Source of the DNA: Pseudomonadota bacterium
Lineage (GTDB): Bacteria > Myxococcota_A > Polyangia > Polyangiales > Polyangiaceae
Direction of reading: 5' to 3'
Length of the DNA stretch: 7,723 nucleotides
NCBI GenBank assembly: GCA_023432025.1
Contig: JAEYVE010000028.1
Coordinates: 1-7,723 of the forward strand
Position 1 is the first letter of the stretch; each line of letters begins with the position of its first letter. This document shows positions 6,954 through 7,723 of this stretch, piece after piece. Made by a program: the position numbers and the translations under genes. Below the pieces are notes generated by a model that was given only the letters and a program-made list of their open reading frames with translations, did no database searches and was not told where the DNA came from.

Positions 6954-7723
6954 TTCGCAGCCTCCAGAATCATGGCGGCGCCGAGGCCGCCCGCGGCGCA
7001 CGCAGTGCACAGCGCAAACTGCCCACCACGCCGCCGGAGCTCGCGCAACGTCTGCGTGATTTGACGCGCGCCCGTCGCCGCAAAGGGGTGCCCGAGCGCG
7101 ATGGAACCACCCATCACGTTGAACTTGTCCCAATCGATTTTGCCGATGCGACGCGAGCGACCCAGCTTTTCGAGCGCGAACGTGTCGCTCTCGAAGGCCT
7201 GCGTGTTCGAGAGCACCTGAGCCGCGAACGCCTCGTGCATGTCCACCAGATCCATGTCCTCGAACGAAAGCCCCGCGCGATCGAGCGCGAGCGGCGTGGC
7301 GTACGAGGGGCCCATCAAGAGCTGCTCGCGCGGATCGAGCGCGGTGAACGCGTACGACCGCACGAAGCCGAGAATGGGGTAGCCGTCGGCCTTCGCCTTT
7401 TCTTCGCTCATGAGGAGCAGCGCGCTCGCGCCGTCCGTCAAAGGTGAGCTGCTGCCGGCCGTGACCGTACCGTGCGCGCGATCGAAAGCGGGCTTCAGCT
7501 TGGCGTAGCTCGAAAGCTCCGAGTCGTGTCGCACCAGGTTGTCCTCGGCGACGGCGCCGTACTTCGGCGGGACGTACACCGTCATCACCTCCTCGCGCAG
7601 GCGCCCGTCCTTCCAGGCGCGCGACGCGAGCGTGTGACTGCGATGCGCGAACTCGTCCTGCGCGGAGCGGCTGATGCCGTTCTCCTTCGCCATTTTCTCC
7701 GCGCTCTCTCCCATGGACAGACC
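6950..7723 (-). CDS. fadI: FadI-type 3-ketoacyl-CoA thiolase (beta subunit), 5' end outside window
   Basis: The C-terminal 257 residues of an acetyl-CoA C-acyltransferase, which cleaves 3-ketoacyl-CoA with CoA to acetyl-CoA and a shortened acyl-CoA. The gene continues past the right edge: the frame is open to the last base (Gly-Leu-Ser-Met), and FadI proteins are usually about 430 residues, so roughly 175 are missing, including the nucleophilic Cys. Visible active-site motifs are DMHEAFAAQ (161-169 of the partial protein), GGSIALGHPFAATGAR (205-220, catalytic His212) and CTACAAGGLGAA (239-250, catalytic Cys242). AYAKL/AFDR-like text (SYAKLKPAFDRAHGTVTA, 72-89) and LRSYAFTA-type sequence near 121-128 match FadI more closely than FadA or biosynthetic thiolases. 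It is first in the operon here, overlaps fadJ by 4 nt, and should assemble with it into the trifunctional alpha/beta complex. Its promoter is not in the window. Confidence 0.93.
   Translation of the reverse strand, partial: GLSMGESAEKMAKENGISRSAQDEFAHRSHTLASRAWKDGRLREEVMTVYVPPKYGAVAEDNLVRHDSELSSYAKLKPAFDRAHGTVTAGSSSPLTDGASALLLMSEEKAKADGYPILGFVRSYAFTALDPREQLLMGPSYATPLALDRAGLSFEDMDLVDMHEAFAAQVLSNTQAFESDTFALEKLGRSRRIGKIDWDKFNVMGGSIALGHPFAATGARQITQTLRELRRRGGQFALCTACAAGGLGAAMILEAAK
6961..6965 (-). promoter_or_regulatory. Ribosome binding site of fadJ
   Basis: GGAGG on the minus strand, inside the end of fadI, seven bases before ATG 6953. It decides the fadJ start over the longer upstream frame and supports coupled fadI-fadJ translation. 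Confidence 0.85.

Noticed and set aside
4779..7064. Plus-strand open frames of 375 and 295 aa opposite fadJ
   Set aside because: fadJ is unambiguous by its catalytic motifs over its full length; the opposite frames are its antisense shadows.

Overview
The window is GC-rich with strong G/C third-position bias. It carries a complete fadJ preceded by the end of fadI, a zinc-less MDR oxidoreductase, and a long lineage-specific protein with no function I recognise. Composition, the large orphan protein, and -10-like motifs that almost touch start codons suggest a myxobacterium-type Myxococcota (Polyangia-like) chromosome. That assignment is inference from style, not from a marker gene.

Layout: 1-761 holds no convincing gene. 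It contains a two-unit repeat array (A-B-A-B, units about 86-87 bp, 315-677) whose third unit has an extra segment of about 56 bp with a hairpin. The array stops about 40 bp before a compact regulatory site. That site (716-758) has four copies of the 8-mer TGCAGGAT in alternating orientation, forming two adjacent dyads wrapped around a good-looking -35/-10 pair. The predicted transcription start lies 2-4 bases before the ATG of an 897-aa protein (762-3455). The protein has a possible N-terminal HTH-like region, a P-loop-like segment with Arg in place of the Walker A Lys, a possible winged helix, and a long helical C-terminal half. A 236-bp spacer follows, then a 342-aa MDR-family NAD(P)H-dependent oxidoreductase (3692-4720), also with a -10-like hexamer close to its ATG.

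On the minus strand, convergent with the MDR gene, is a fatty-acid beta-oxidation operon. The C-terminal 257 residues of a FadI-type 3-ketoacyl-CoA thiolase (7723-6950, cut by the window edge) overlap by 4 nt (ATGA) with a complete 727-aa FadJ-type multifunctional enoyl-CoA hydratase/3-hydroxyacyl-CoA dehydrogenase (6953-4770). Together they would form the alpha and beta subunits of a trifunctional complex performing hydration, dehydrogenation and thiolysis.

The fad operon and the MDR gene are ordinary metabolism. The part worth following up is 315-3455: the repeat array, the paired dyad operator over a near-leaderless promoter, and the unfamiliar protein it drives. The simplest hypothesis is an autoregulated DNA-binding NTPase-like regulator or sensor. 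Nothing in the window proves its role.
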